Notes: generated by a model from the sequence alone, not told the origin. DNA of 8,513 bases from an uncultured Collinsella sp. (GCA_958438125.1 CAUBQN010000063.1:1-8513), one strand, 5' to 3'. Positions 1 to 5,617 are shown, counted from the stretch's first letter. Numbers and translations are program-made.

Positions 1-17
1 ACCAGCGGGGGAGTCCT

Positions 18-722
18 GTGGGCATCAAAAAGAAGATCAAAAAGGAGCTTATCGGCACTTCCGATTACCCGTCGAATAAGATCTTTACGATCTCCAATTT
101 CATCACCTTTACGCGCCTGATCCTCACCCTGGTATTTCTGTACCTGTTTGTGACGGATAACAACCGCGTCATCGCCATCGTTATCTACGCCGTTGCCGCC
201 TCCACCGACTGGATGGACGGTCAGATCGCCCGCATGACTAAGACGGTCTCGTGGCTCGGCAAGGTCATGGATCCCATTTGTGACCGTGCGCTGCTGTTCA
301 CCGGCGTGCTGGGACTGGTGGTTCGCGGAGAGCTGCCCATCTGGGTCTGCGTGCTCATTATTGGCCGCGACATCTATCTGGGCATCGGAACGCTTATCGT
401 GCGTCATTATCATCGTCGCCCCATCGATGTCGTCTTCCCCGGAAAGATTGCCACAGCGCTGCTCATGACCGGATTCTCGCTCATGCTGCTCGGTTTCCCC
501 GTTATTGACGGCCTGCATCTTCTACCTTCATCCCTTACGGCCTTCCCGGGCCTCAACGGAAGCTCGGTGCCCCTCGGCATCTTCTTTGTGTACGGCGGCG
601 TGATCTTCTCCATGCTCACGGCTGTCATCTACTCCATTAAGGGCGGAGCGGCCATTAAACAAGCTCTCACGCATCCCGAGGACGAGGACATCGACTTTCT
701 GAACCCTGAAATCGAAGACTGA
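18..722 (+). CDS. pgsA: CDP-alcohol phosphatidyltransferase, probably phosphatidylglycerophosphate synthase
   Basis: Integral membrane enzyme that transfers a phosphatidyl group from CDP-diacylglycerol to an alcohol, most likely glycerol-3-phosphate, as the first step to phosphatidylglycerol. The protein is 234 aa. The family signature D-x2-D-G-x2-A-R-x8-G-x3-D-x3-D is complete: D64, D67, G68, A71, R72, G81, D85 and D89. These aspartates bind the divalent metal and the CDP group. Hydrophobic stretches at about 29-45, 51-63, 91-102, 107-116, 145-163 and 184-206 fit a six-helix fold. The tail is acidic (EDEDIDFLNPEIED). The GTG start at 18 has a purine-rich ribosome site (GGGGGAG, 7-13). No stop lies upstream in frame within the window, so a longer N-terminus cannot be excluded. 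It is longer than many PgsA proteins because of a loop at about 163-187. Family assignment is firm. The acceptor alcohol is inferred, and a cardiolipin-synthase-type or phosphatidylinositol-phosphate role remains possible. Confidence 0.88.
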   Translation: MGIKKKIKKELIGTSDYPSNKIFTISNFITFTRLILTLVFLYLFVTDNNRVIAIVIYAVAASTDWMDGQIARMTKTVSWLGKVMDPICDRALLFTGVLGLVVRGELPIWVCVLIIGRDIYLGIGTLIVRHYHRRPIDVVFPGKIATALLMTGFSLMLLGFPVIDGLHLLPSSLTAFPGLNGSSVPLGIFFVYGGVIFSMLTAVIYSIKGGAAIKQALTHPEDEDIDFLNPEIED

Positions 723-732
723 TTCGTTGGGG

Positions 733-738
733 TATGAT
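733..738 (+). promoter_or_regulatory. Possible -10 box (TATGAT) for the FHA gene
   Basis: TATGAT matches the TATAAT consensus at 5 of 6 positions and lies in the 66-base gap between the phosphatidyltransferase stop and the FHA start. I see no good -35 hexamer 16-18 bases upstream, so this is either a weak or activated promoter or chance. Read-through from the upstream gene is also likely, since no terminator separates the two. Confidence 0.3.
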
Positions 739-751
739 TACGTACGGTTCA

Positions 752-775
752 TTATTTGCGGCACGTCCGCGATAA
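752..775 (+). promoter_or_regulatory. Hairpin in the leader just upstream of the FHA gene ribosome site
   Basis: TTAT(T)TGCGG at 752-761 pairs with CCGCGATAA at 767-775 around a 5-base loop (CACGT). The stem has about nine pairs, including one T-G wobble, with one bulged T. It ends three bases before the AGGGG ribosome site at 779-783, so it could affect translation initiation. It has no T-tract and is not a terminator. Function is inferred only from position. Confidence 0.3.
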
Positions 776-788
776 GTTAGGGGTTGTC

Positions 789-1223
789 ATGGACAACATG
801 GTTAACAATATGCCTCAGAATGATAAGACTGCTGACGCTACCTGCGTATTCCGCGTGTCTTCAAGCGACGTCACCGTTCCCGACCTCATGGCCAACGTGC
901 GCATCACCGCCCCCGTTCTGTCCATCGTCAAGGGTCCGCAGACTGGTGCCGCCTTTGAGCTCGAGGACGACGTGACCACCATCGGCCGCGATCCTGCGAA
1001 CGGCATCTTCCTCAATGACATGACCGTTTCGCGCAGCCACGCGCGCATTATCCGCGAGGGCCTCGGCGCTCGCATCGAGGACTTGGGCTCGCTCAATGGC
1101 ACCTGGGTCGACGGTGCCATCGTCAATGCAGCCCCGCTGCACGACGGTTCTTCCGTCCAGATCGGTACGTTTACGCTCATCTACCACGAGAGCACGCCGG
1201 AGCGCATCGAAACCGGTGAGTAG
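789..1223 (+). CDS. GarA/OdhI-like FHA-domain phospho-switch protein
   Basis: Small cytosolic FHA protein, 144 aa from the ATG at 789, chosen because AGGGG (779-783) lies five bases upstream. In-frame TTG at 756 has no such site. The FHA core is complete: G66-R67, S81-R82-S83-H84 and N103-G104-T105, the residues that contact phosphothreonine. The N-terminus carries DATCVFR at 16-22. I align it to the TTSVFR segment of mycobacterial GarA, whose two threonines are phosphorylated by PknG and PknB and then bind the protein's own FHA domain. Here only the second threonine (T18) is kept; the first is A17. In GarA and corynebacterial OdhI the unphosphorylated protein binds 2-oxoglutarate dehydrogenase and glutamate-metabolism enzymes. 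The targets here are unknown. The MerR gene follows four bases after the stop, and in mycobacteria and corynebacteria garA/odhI is also followed by this MerR gene. The FHA call is firm; the GarA-type switch is a well-supported inference. Confidence 0.85.
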   Translation: MDNMVNNMPQNDKTADATCVFRVSSSDVTVPDLMANVRITAPVLSIVKGPQTGAAFELEDDVTTIGRDPANGIFLNDMTVSRSHARIIREGLGARIEDLGSLNGTWVDGAIVNAAPLHDGSSVQIGTFTLIYHESTPERIETGE

Positions 1224-1226
1224 GGC

Positions 1227-2105
1227 ATGGCCGAACGCAACTATCTAAGTATCGGCCAAGTCGTCAACCTACTTCGAGGCGCATACCCCGATCTTTCGAA
1301 CTCAAAAATTAGATTTCTAGAGGATGAGGGGCTCATTACCCCTCATCGTACGCCTAAGGGATACCGTCAGTACTCCAAGGAGGACGTTGATCGCCTGGAG
1401 GTCATTCTGCATTTGCAGAAGACTCGCTACATGCCGCTCAACGTGATTAAGCAGCGCTTGGAAAACGCCACGGACCTGTCAACGCTCGCCTACGAGGTGG
1501 GCTTGCTGTCCGATGTTCCGCTCAAGACGGAGCCCAAGGAGACTAAGCAAAAGCTGCATCCCATCGAGACCATTCCCGATATGCTGGGCGTCGAGATTTC
1601 GTTTATCCGCTCCCTTGCCGAAAACGACCTCATTCGCATCATCAAAAGCCCGCAGAACCGAGAGCTCGTCGATGGTCGCGATTTCCCGATCATCCGCTAC
1701 TGCTCCGAGCTGTCACGCTTCCATATCGAGCCGCGCAACCTGCGTCAGTACGTGTCTTCCGCCAACCGCGAGTCCTCGATGTTTGAGCAGGTGCTCGTGA
1801 GCATGCTCGGAATGGATACCTCCGATGACGAGCGCGACGCCAAGCTCGAGCGTGCGTTTAAGAAGCTTCACGACCTGACGGAAGGTGTGCACACCGCACT
1901 GCTCAAGAACCGCGTTTTTGAGTCGCTCAACGCCGTGGTCGAGGACGCCGACATCGATGCACTCGATGAGGAAATCACTCGCTCCGAGTCCACCAAGGCC
2001 AAAAACGAAGAGACAGCTGCACCGGCTTCGCACGAGGATTCTCTCGTAAAGCCGCTCAAGGTCGTCGCCCCTTCGCAATCCGGCACCGCCACCGCGGGCA
2101 AATAA
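1227..2105 (+). CDS. ftsR: MerR-family regulator, FtsR-like
   Basis: DNA-binding regulator of 292 aa. The N-terminal winged-helix MerR domain covers about residues 7-80 (LSIGQVVNLL, then KIRFLEDEGLITPHRTPKGY and YMPLNVIKQRLE). The PDLSNSKIRFLE and GYRQYS segments resemble actinobacterial FtsR (C. glutamicum cg1631, Rv1828), which regulates ftsZ and growth. A second MerR-like unit at about 111-180 (PDMLGVEISFIRSLAENDLI) also fits that two-domain family. Residues ~250-292 are a polar, Ala/Glu/Ser/Lys-rich tail that looks disordered. There is no cysteine cluster or known effector domain, so it is not a typical metal- or oxidant-sensing MerR. It starts four bases after the FHA stop, with GGTGAG at 1215-1220 as ribosome site, so the two genes are surely cotranscribed and probably translationally coupled. 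The family call is strong. That it controls ftsZ here is inferred from orthology and synteny. Confidence 0.82.
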   Translation: MAERNYLSIGQVVNLLRGAYPDLSNSKIRFLEDEGLITPHRTPKGYRQYSKEDVDRLEVILHLQKTRYMPLNVIKQRLENATDLSTLAYEVGLLSDVPLKTEPKETKQKLHPIETIPDMLGVEISFIRSLAENDLIRIIKSPQNRELVDGRDFPIIRYCSELSRFHIEPRNLRQYVSSANRESSMFEQVLVSMLGMDTSDDERDAKLERAFKKLHDLTEGVHTALLKNRVFESLNAVVEDADIDALDEEITRSESTKAKNEETAAPASHEDSLVKPLKVVAPSQSGTATAGK

Positions 2106-2145
2106 CCGCTGCCGCTTATCCGGCAACCCATTGAAAGGTCATGCA

Positions 2146-2664
2146 ATGTACGACTTCGAATCTCAAATCGTCGACATCCCCGACTATCCCGAGCCCGGAG
2201 TCATCTTTAAAGACATCACGCCGCTCTTTGGCAATCCCGAGGCGCTCAAAGCCATGACCGATGCCCTCGCCGGTCACTTTGCCGGCATGGGAATCACCAA
2301 GGTCGTGGGTCCCGAGGCTCGCGGCTTTATGGTTGGCGTACCGGTGGCTGTAGCCCTTGGAGCCGGCTTTGTTCCCGCACGTAAACCGGGCAAGCTGCCG
2401 CGCGAGACCGTAAGCCAGAGCTACGAGCTCGAGTACGGCACCGATTCAATTGAGATCCATGCCGACGCTATCAGCTCTAAAGATACCGTGTTGATTCTGG
2501 ACGACTTGGTCGCGACGGGCGGAACCGTCGAGGCAACAGGTAAACTGGTGCGAGATATGGGCGCAAAGCTTGTCGTTACGGTTGTATCCTTGAGCTTGCG
2601 TTTCTCAACCCGCGCGAGAAGCTCACGCCGTCTAATGACGATGTGGAGCTCTTTAGCCTGGTGA
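2146..2664 (+). CDS. apt: Adenine phosphoribosyltransferase with frameshifted C-terminus
   Basis: Purine salvage enzyme converting adenine and PRPP to AMP and pyrophosphate. The ATG at 2146 is chosen because GAAAGG (2133-2138) lies seven bases upstream, and the protein then begins MYDFESQIVDIPDYPEPG, the usual APRT start. Conserved blocks are present: PGVIFKDITPLF (17-28), GPEARGF (55-61), RKPGKLPRET (79-88) and the PRPP loop VLILDDLVATGGT (115-127). After T145 the frame is wrong: residues 146-172 are Ser/Arg-rich and unlike APRT, while the proper ending is encoded in the next frame and stops at 2673-2675. One extra G in the GG run at 2580-2581 would restore a 176-aa protein. The active site is intact and the predicted length (172 aa) is near normal, but the C-terminal strands are replaced, so activity is doubtful. 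The lesion may be real or a sequencing/assembly error. It lies 40 bases after ftsR with no clear terminator between them. Confidence 0.85.
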   Translation: MYDFESQIVDIPDYPEPGVIFKDITPLFGNPEALKAMTDALAGHFAGMGITKVVGPEARGFMVGVPVAVALGAGFVPARKPGKLPRETVSQSYELEYGTDSIEIHADAISSKDTVLILDDLVATGGTVEATGKLVRDMGAKLVVTVVSLSLRFSTRARSSRRLMTMWSSLAW

Positions 2665-2675
2665 CGGTGGACTAG
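2580..2675 (+). pseudogene. apt: Out-of-frame native C-terminal segment of apt
   Basis: Read from 2580, this stretch encodes a text typical of the APRT end, including GCILELAFLNPREKL and then VELFSLVTVD before TAG at 2673-2675. It has no start or ribosome site of its own, and its first codons sit exactly where the upstream apt frame loses similarity. It is therefore the displaced tail of apt, not a separate gene. Confidence 0.85.
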
Positions 2676-2707
2676 CCGTTACCCTTAGTTACTGGAAAGG
2701 AAGCTAC

Positions 2708-3835
2708 ATGCGCACAGCAAACACGCACAAAAACATGGCACGCTGCGCTGCTACGGCAACCCTCGCTTGTGTTTTGGGCTTGGGCCTCGCGGCTCCTGCC
2801 TACGCCGATACCGCATCCGACCTTGCCGCTGCTCGTACTAAGCTCGAGCAGATCGGTACCCAAACCCAGCAGATTTACGATGATCTCGCCACGCAGACGC
2901 AGGCGCTCGATCAGACTGCCGGCGAGATCACGCAAAAGCAGCAGGAGATCGCCGATGGTCAGGCCAAGCTCTCAACCTATGTCGCCGGCGAGTACAAAAC
3001 CGGCGGTCTGAGCCTGCTTCAGGTTCTGACGGGTGTCGATGACCTGAGCGATATGCTCAACCGTCTGTTCTACTACGGCAAAGTTTCCGATAAGCAAGCT
3101 CAGACCATTCAAGAGGTCAAGGAGCTTAAGCAGCAGCTCACCGATAAGCAGTCCGAGCAGGAAAAGAACGTCGCCGCCACGCAAAAGAAGGTCGGCGAGC
3201 TTAACGCCCAGCAGGCTGAAGCCCAGAACGTCGTAAACTCCTTGGATTCGCAGCTGCAGGCCGAGCTTGCCGCAGAGGCCGAGGCCAACGCCGCGCTGCA
3301 GGCCGGCATCAACGCCAGCACCGCTGAGAAGGCCACGGTGAGCAACGAGACTGCCGGTACGACCGAGAACACCAACAACGGTGGCCAGACCAGCAATAAC
3401 AACAACCAGGGCGGCAACACTCCGGCTCCTACGCCGGCACCTGCTCCGACGCCGCAGCCCCCCACGCCTGCTCCGGCTCCGACGCCTTCTGCTCCGAGCC
3501 AGTCCGTCGACGGCGGTTCTGTTGTCTCGCGTGCATACAGTAAGCTTGGTTGCGCTTATTCCTGGGGCGGAATTGGCCCGAACAGCTTCGACTGCTCTGG
3601 TTTTGTTAGCTATTGCCTCACTGGTCGCTATTGCCGCCTGGGCACCACGGGCACCTTTATGGGCTGGACGCGTGTGTCCGATCCGCAGCCCGGTGACGTT
3701 GTTGTCAACTCGTACCACACCGGCATTTATATCGGTGGTGGTCAGATGATTCATGCTTCCGACTACAACACGGGTGTTATCATCAGCTCCGTTGCCGCCG
3801 GCATGAACAATAACTACATCTTCGTTCGCTACTAA
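2708..3835 (+). CDS. Secreted coiled-coil NlpC/P60 peptidoglycan endopeptidase (PcsB/RipA-like)
   Basis: Cell-wall hydrolase of 375 aa, predicted to cut peptide stems of peptidoglycan during growth or daughter-cell separation. The signal peptide has K8/R12, a hydrophobic core at about 14-30, and likely cleavage after AYA (33/34). Residues ~35-205 are a long coiled-coil region of PcsB-N type, with a central hinge (AGEYKTGGLSLLQVLTGVDD, 93-112). Residues ~221-266 are an Asn/Gly-rich then Pro/Ala/Thr-rich linker. The NlpC/P60 domain fills ~270-375 with catalytic C296 in DCSGF, H337 in SYHTGIYIG and a third polar residue H349 in MIHAS. AAAGGAAG (2696-2703) is the ribosome site for the ATG. In PcsB and RipA the coiled coil restrains the enzyme and couples it to FtsEX or partner hydrolases; the same is inferred here. 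It is 32 bases after apt's native stop and ends at its own terminator (3859-3897). Catalytic residues are all present. Confidence 0.9.
   Translation: MRTANTHKNMARCAATATLACVLGLGLAAPAYADTASDLAAARTKLEQIGTQTQQIYDDLATQTQALDQTAGEITQKQQEIADGQAKLSTYVAGEYKTGGLSLLQVLTGVDDLSDMLNRLFYYGKVSDKQAQTIQEVKELKQQLTDKQSEQEKNVAATQKKVGELNAQQAEAQNVVNSLDSQLQAELAAEAEANAALQAGINASTAEKATVSNETAGTTENTNNGGQTSNNNNQGGNTPAPTPAPAPTPQPPTPAPAPTPSAPSQSVDGGSVVSRAYSKLGCAYSWGGIGPNSFDCSGFVSYCLTGRYCRLGTTGTFMGWTRVSDPQPGDVVVNSYHTGIYIGGGQMIHASDYNTGVIISSVAAGMNNNYIFVRY
3368..3505 (+). repeat. Low-complexity linker in the NlpC/P60 gene
   Basis: The linker codes for an Asn/Gly/Thr-rich stretch followed by two imperfect copies of a Pro-Ala-Pro-Thr-Pro motif (PAPTPAPAPTP, then PPTPAPAPTP). 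It separates the coiled coil from the catalytic domain and probably acts as a flexible wall-spanning spacer. Repeats of this kind often vary in copy number between strains. Confidence 0.6.
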
Positions 3836-3858
3836 GTATTCAGATAAAGCAAGCGGAT

Positions 3859-3897
3859 ATGGACCTCGTGGCTTTTAGTCATGGGGTCCATTCTTTT
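3859..3897 (+). terminator. Rho-independent terminator after the NlpC/P60 gene
   Basis: ATGGACCTC (3859-3867) pairs with GGGGTCCAT (3883-3891), nine pairs including one G-T, around a 15-base loop. TTCTTTT follows. It lies 24 bases after the stop codon and separates the hydrolase from degV. Confidence 0.7.
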
Positions 3898-3909
3898 GCC
3901 TTTAGTGCA

Positions 3910-3944
3910 GGCCGCTATCTAGTTTTGAATACTAGATAGCGGCC
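3910..3944. promoter_or_regulatory. Perfect 14-bp inverted repeat upstream of degV, candidate operator
   Basis: GGCCGCTATCTAGT (3910-3923) and ACTAGATAGCGGCC (3931-3944) are exact reverse complements around TTTGAAT. No T-tract follows on either strand, so it is not a simple terminator. The inner 25 bases (3915-3939) match a site upstream of the DUF1836 gene (5587-5611) at 22 of 25 positions. It ends 20 bases before the degV -10 box. The best reading is a binding site for a dimeric regulator, possibly the DUF1836 protein. Confidence 0.6.
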
Positions 3945-3964
3945 CAATCGGTCTGCAAGAAGGC

Positions 3965-3970
3965 TATAAT
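3965..3970 (+). promoter_or_regulatory. degV promoter -10 box (TATAAT)
   Basis: A perfect TATAAT lies 29 bases before the degV start codon. The positions 16-18 bases upstream read GGCCCAAT-like sequence with no resemblance to TTGACA. A missing -35 box beside an upstream inverted repeat suggests activator-dependent transcription, which is inference. Confidence 0.6.
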
Positions 3971-3985
3971 TGTTTGGGAACAATT
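3968..3985. promoter_or_regulatory. Palindrome AATTGTT-N4-AACAATT over the degV -10/start region
   Basis: AATTGTT (3968-3974) and AACAATT (3979-3985) are exact reverse complements around TGGG. The palindrome overlaps the end of the -10 box and the expected transcription start. It is followed directly by the AGAAAGGA ribosome site (3986-3992). A repressor site is the simplest reading; a short 5' hairpin in the mRNA is the alternative. Confidence 0.45.
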
Positions 3986-3999
3986 AGAAAGGACCCTCT

Positions 4000-4866
4000 A
4001 TGAGCTGGGCACTTATCTCAGATTCAAGCTGTAACCTCCGCGATTGGCAACCGACCGCGCCCCATACCACCTTTGCATTTGCGCCCCTCAAAATTCGAGT
4101 GGGGGAGCGTGAATTCGTCGATGACCTTTCGCTCGATGTTCATGAACTTAACTGCGCTGTTCAGGCGGAGACGAACGCCTCTTCGAGCGCTTGCCCCAGC
4201 GTAGGGGAGTGGGCCGAGCTCTTCAAATTGGCAGACAAGACCATCTGCATGCCGATATCTGAGGGCGTGTCGGGCAGCTACAACGCGGCAGCCACGGCTC
4301 GCGATATGGTTCTTGCCGAGGAGCCCAACCGACAGATTCATCTAGTCAATTCACGCGCAGCTGGCGGCAAAATGGACCTCATTTTCTTGCTGTTCGACCG
4401 CTATCTTGCAGACAATCCGAATGTCTCATTCGAGGATGCTTGCGCATACTTCGATAGCCTTGAGCAGAACAGCAAAATCCTCTTCAGTTTGTGCAATTAC
4501 GAAAACCTCGCCAAAGCCGGACGTTTCCCTAAGGCAGCCGGCGTCATTGCTAACAAGCTCAATATCCGCATTTTGGGCACGGCGAGTGAGGCCGGTAAAA
4601 TCGAACTCGTCGGGCACACGCGTGGCGAAAAGAAAATGCTTAACAAGATCATCGACACTATGGAAGCCGAGGGCTTTACGGGCGGTGAGGTCGTCATCGA
4701 CCATGTGGAGAACGCATCGAGCGCCCAGGTGCTGGCCGATCGCATTATTGAGCATTGGCCCGACTCCAAGACCATCATTATGCCCTGCAATGGCCTGGAT
4801 TCCTATTACGCCGAGATGCACGGCCTCATCATCGGCTATGGCATGGGCGTAGCTTCGGGCAAATAA
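4000..4866 (+). CDS. DegV family fatty-acid-binding protein (FakB-like)
   Basis: Cytosolic protein of 288 aa. DegV/FakB proteins hold a fatty acid so that the kinase FakA can phosphorylate it for phospholipid synthesis. Family features visible are the N-terminal SDSSCNL (7-13), SSSACPSVGEW (61-71, equivalent to the TSQPS block), SEGVSGSYNAA (87-97, carrying the serines that contact the fatty acid carboxyl group) and NYENLAKAGRF (166-176, with R175). The C-terminal motif reads IGYGMGVASGK where FakB proteins usually have I-G-x-H-x-G; the usual histidine seems to be absent (position ~281 is Gly). This could alter ligand handling. The ATG at 4000 has AGAAAGGA (3986-3992) upstream. The gene is monocistronic: it has its own promoter and converges on the DUF1836 gene across a shared terminator. 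No fakA is in the window. The family is sure; the ligand and kinase partner are inferred. Confidence 0.88.
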   Translation: MSWALISDSSCNLRDWQPTAPHTTFAFAPLKIRVGEREFVDDLSLDVHELNCAVQAETNASSSACPSVGEWAELFKLADKTICMPISEGVSGSYNAAATARDMVLAEEPNRQIHLVNSRAAGGKMDLIFLLFDRYLADNPNVSFEDACAYFDSLEQNSKILFSLCNYENLAKAGRFPKAAGVIANKLNIRILGTASEAGKIELVGHTRGEKKMLNKIIDTMEAEGFTGGEVVIDHVENASSAQVLADRIIEHWPDSKTIIMPCNGLDSYYAEMHGLIIGYGMGVASGK

Positions 4867-4883
4867 AGTCCAACCAGCAAAAT

Positions 4884-4928
4884 ACGGGCGGGACAAAGCG
4901 ACAGATGGCTCTTTGTCCCGCCCGTTTT
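4884..4928. terminator. Bidirectional terminator between degV and the DUF1836 gene
   Basis: ACGGGCGGGACAAAG (4884-4898) and CTTTGTCCCGCCCGT (4911-4925) form a perfect 15-bp stem with a 12-base loop. TTTT runs off the right side for degV, and the A-rich left flank (4879-4882) gives a T-run for the minus-strand gene. It sits between two convergent genes and serves both. Confidence 0.9.
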
Positions 4929-4937
4929 ATACGTCGG

Positions 4938-5549
4938 CTAGCTATTAAACCCGTTGAACTTGAGATAGCTCATCAGATACGCCTTCGAAACGAAGGATGA
5001 AACCGCGCTGCGCACAAGCAGCGACTCACGCGTTACCTGATGCGCCGTATCGGGAACCGGCGTCTGCTCGACAGAAAACGCCGAACGAATCGATGCCTCG
5101 AGCTGATCGACCACATAGTCGAAGGCCGTCGGGGCATCGTAGCTCAAACGCTGAATGTTAAAGAGCGCCTGCACCGCAGCAATAGGTAGCACCTGCTTAA
5201 AGATGCAGATAGCGATCAGGCGGGCAATCTGCTCGCGACCATACTGCTTTTTGACCGGAGCAGGCACCAGGCCGACCTTCACGTAGTTATTGATCATAGA
5301 TGGCGTAATGACAGGCTGCTCAACGCAAAGGGACAGCGGCTCCATCCACAGCGAAACATACTCAATAACCTGGTCGCGGTAGAGCGTCACATTGGGCAAC
5401 TGGTCATAGCGCGGCAGACTCAACGTATTGAGTTTGCGCACGATATCGGACTGAATAAATGCATCGGGCAGCACAGTGGGCTGAATATCCTCAGGCTTAA
5501 TGCTGACCGACGAATCGGACATCGGGATAACGCGTTTGGCGTGGTTCAT
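4938..5549 (-). CDS. DUF1836 domain protein, MerR-like transcription regulator
   Basis: Predicted DNA-binding protein of 203 aa. The DUF1836 region covers about residues 45-155: SLPRYDQLPNVTLYRDQVIEYV (44-65), then a MerR-like helix-turn-helix segment at about 81-123 (ITPSMINNYVKVGLVPAPVK and YGREQIARLIAICIFKQVLPI). The N-terminal ~40 residues and the C-terminal ~45 are less conserved in type, and no enzyme motif is visible. The start at 5549 is fixed by GGAGG seven bases upstream; an in-frame ATG nine codons later has no ribosome site. It is transcribed toward degV and shares its terminator. A 25-bp inverted repeat in its promoter is nearly identical to one upstream of degV, so self-regulation and control of degV are likely. 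Function of this domain family is poorly known. The regulator role is inferred from fold similarity and the shared site. Confidence 0.82.
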   Translation of the reverse strand: MNHAKRVIPMSDSSVSIKPEDIQPTVLPDAFIQSDIVRKLNTLSLPRYDQLPNVTLYRDQVIEYVSLWMEPLSLCVEQPVITPSMINNYVKVGLVPAPVKKQYGREQIARLIAICIFKQVLPIAAVQALFNIQRLSYDAPTAFDYVVDQLEASIRSAFSVEQTPVPDTAHQVTRESLLVRSAVSSFVSKAYLMSYLKFNGFNS

Positions 5550-5573
5550 AAGGATCCTCCGTTCATTAGCTAT

Positions 5574-5579
5574 ATTGTA
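5574..5579 (-). promoter_or_regulatory. Possible -10 box (TACAAT) of the DUF1836 gene
   Basis: Reading the minus strand, TACAAT occurs 24 bases before the start codon, a 5 of 6 match to consensus. The hexamer about 17 bases upstream (TGCAAA) is a poor -35. The candidate operator at 5587-5611 fills the -10/-35 spacer and the -35 position. Confidence 0.4.
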
Positions 5580-5586
5580 TTCTAGG

Positions 5587-5613
5587 TTATCTAGTTTTGC
5601 ATACTATATAGTA
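5587..5613. promoter_or_regulatory. Inverted repeat in the DUF1836 promoter, candidate autoregulatory operator
   Basis: TTATCTAGT (5587-5595), spacer TTTGCAT, then ACTATATAG (5603-5611) match the degV upstream site in order and spacing, differing at only three of 25 bases. The right part also forms an exact 12-bp palindrome, TACTATATAGTA (5602-5613). The site lies across the probable promoter spacer and -35 region, where binding would block RNA polymerase. Confidence 0.55.
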
Positions 5614-5617
5614 GGAA

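Noticed and set aside
756..788. TTG start for a longer FHA protein
   Set aside because: No ribosome site, and it lies inside the leader hairpin. The ATG at 789 has AGGGG at proper spacing.
1713..2126. 137-aa minus-strand frame over ftsR
   Set aside because: Shadow of ftsR; no motif and no upstream signals.
2972..3754. 260-aa open frame antisense to the NlpC/P60 gene
   Set aside because: It mirrors a GC-rich gene with clear catalytic motifs, has an Arg/Gly/Leu-rich low-complexity product, and no ribosome site or family motif.
3910..3944. Reading the degV upstream palindrome as a second terminator for the NlpC/P60 gene
   Set aside because: No T-run follows on either strand, a proper terminator already lies at 3859-3897, and the inner part is repeated at the DUF1836 promoter.
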